Shown piece by piece: positions 23,057 through 23,872 of a stretch of DNA of 23,872 nucleotides. Made by a program: the position numbers and the translations under genes. The first letter of the stretch is position 1; the number at the start of each line of letters is the position of its first letter. The notes under the pieces were generated by a model, which made no database searches, had not been told where the DNA came from, and saw only the letters and a list, made by a program, of their open reading frames with translations. This stretch comes from Alphaproteobacteria bacterium (GTDB lineage Bacteria > Pseudomonadota > Alphaproteobacteria > Micavibrionales > SZUA-601), in NCBI GenBank assembly GCA_028290805.1, contig JAQGJA010000025.1:1-23872 (forward strand), given 5' to 3'.

Positions 23057-23872
23057 ATGGCTCAATTCACCGAAACGCTTTCTGACGCTTCCCCTGTAAC
23101 CCTCAAGGTTACGGGCAACTGGGTGCTGGATAATCTGGCAGCCATCCAAAAGGAATTGAAGGATGTCCCCGAAAAAGACATCCAGATTCAGGCCGACATC
23201 CAGAAACTGGATACCGCCGGGGCGCAGCTTCTCAATGAACTGGCCGGGGACAAGGAAATACAAGGCCTGCAGGAATGGCAGACCTCACTGATCACGCTGG
23301 TCAAAAATGCCGCCCAGGAATTCCCCGCCAGTGAAGAAAAAAACACGCTGAAAGAAGAGATTTTTATCGCCACTGGTAAAGCGACAATCGAGGCCTGGGA
23401 AAGCATCAAGGATCTGCTGCGCTTTATCGGTGAAACGACAATCATGCTGGGCAATGTCATTACTCATCCCCAGCGCATGCGCGGCATTTCCGTGATCCGC
23501 CATATCAATGAAACCGGCGTTGCGGCCATTCCCATCGTGTCCTTGATTGCATTCCTGATCAGCATCGTCCTTGCCTATCAGGGCGCCGACCAGTTGCGCC
23601 GTTTCGGGGCCGAGATTTTCACCATCAACATGGTCGCCGTTTCCGTCCTGCGCGAAATGGGCGTCTTGCTGACCGCCATCATGATCGCGGGCCGTTCGGG
23701 CAGCGCTTTTACGGCCGAGATCGGCGTTATGAAAGTCAATGAAGAAGTTGACGCGATGCGCATTATTGGCATTACGCCGTTCGAGATCCTGGTCCTGCCG
23801 CGTTTGCTTGCCCTCTTGATCACCTTGCCGCTGCTGACCTTTATTGCCGATATCATGGGCTTGATCGGCGGC
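23057..23872 (+). CDS. MlaE-family lipid ABC transporter permease with N-terminal STAS domain (3' end outside window)
   Basis: 272 codons are visible and the frame is open to the edge. Residues 1-105 look like a STAS domain (VTGNWVLDNLAAIQKELKD, IQKLDTAGAQLLNELAGD), then a linker helix at 115-140, then the MlaE permease core: VAAIPIVSLIAFLISIVLAY, a gating region REMGVLLTAIMIAGRSGSAF, and TAEIGVMKVNEEVDAMRIIG, the family's most conserved stretch. Hydrophobic helices follow to the edge. The complex moves phospholipids or other hydrophobic molecules between the membranes; the ATPase and MCE partners should follow beyond 23872. The STAS fusion is common in alphaproteobacteria. No strong ribosome site is seen before the ATG at 23057. 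Confidence 0.93.
   Translation, partial: MAQFTETLSDASPVTLKVTGNWVLDNLAAIQKELKDVPEKDIQIQADIQKLDTAGAQLLNELAGDKEIQGLQEWQTSLITLVKNAAQEFPASEEKNTLKEEIFIATGKATIEAWESIKDLLRFIGETTIMLGNVITHPQRMRGISVIRHINETGVAAIPIVSLIAFLISIVLAYQGADQLRRFGAEIFTINMVAVSVLREMGVLLTAIMIAGRSGSAFTAEIGVMKVNEEVDAMRIIGITPFEILVLPRLLALLITLPLLTFIADIMGLIGG

Overview
The window looks like a chromosomal segment of a Gram-negative alphaproteobacterium of moderate G+C. Support comes from the gatCAB cluster lying divergent to ruvX-plsY-dprA, a STAS-fused MlaE-type permease, a Tat-exported MsrB, a TpsB outer-membrane porin and an outer-membrane-type lipoprotein. A Rhodospirillales- or Micavibrio-like lineage is a guess from layout only. No tRNA, rRNA, CRISPR array, transposase or phage structural gene was seen. 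Genes fill almost everything and no gap without a gene exceeds about 300 bases.

Left part (1-6500, mostly minus strand). An ECF sigma factor overlaps a membrane-anchored VWA/YfbK-like protein that runs off the left edge. Upstream of it is a sialate-O-acetylesterase-like (SASA) gene broken by one missing base inside its WxQGExD motif. A plus-strand CHMI-type tautomerase converges, one base apart, on an HpaI-fold protein that has lost its metal ligands. That protein is the second gene of a pair with a compact PLP-fold enzyme.

Core housekeeping part (6500-13900). A large palindromic element follows gatB. The gat operon reads gatC-gatA-DUF805-DUF805-gatB, with two overlapping membrane-protein genes, one very AT-rich, wedged between gatA and gatB. 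Divergent from gatC run ruvX, plsY, an AT-richer alpha/beta hydrolase, dprA and a nucleotidyltransferase-fold gene.

Signalling and envelope part (13900-23872). On the minus strand an OmpR-type regulator, a QseC-like histidine kinase, an MhqE-like extradiol dioxygenase and an MhqD-like esterase are joined by 4-, 4- and 1-base overlaps. This suggests a two-component system wired to quinone or catechol detoxification. Upstream of it lie a terminator, a Ser/Asn-rich secreted protein, an orphan TpsB transporter and a Ser-rich lipoprotein with a good sigma70-like promoter. Plus-strand genes finish the window: a zinc alcohol dehydrogenase, a Tat-exported MsrB, and the start of a STAS-MlaE lipid-transport permease that runs off the right edge.
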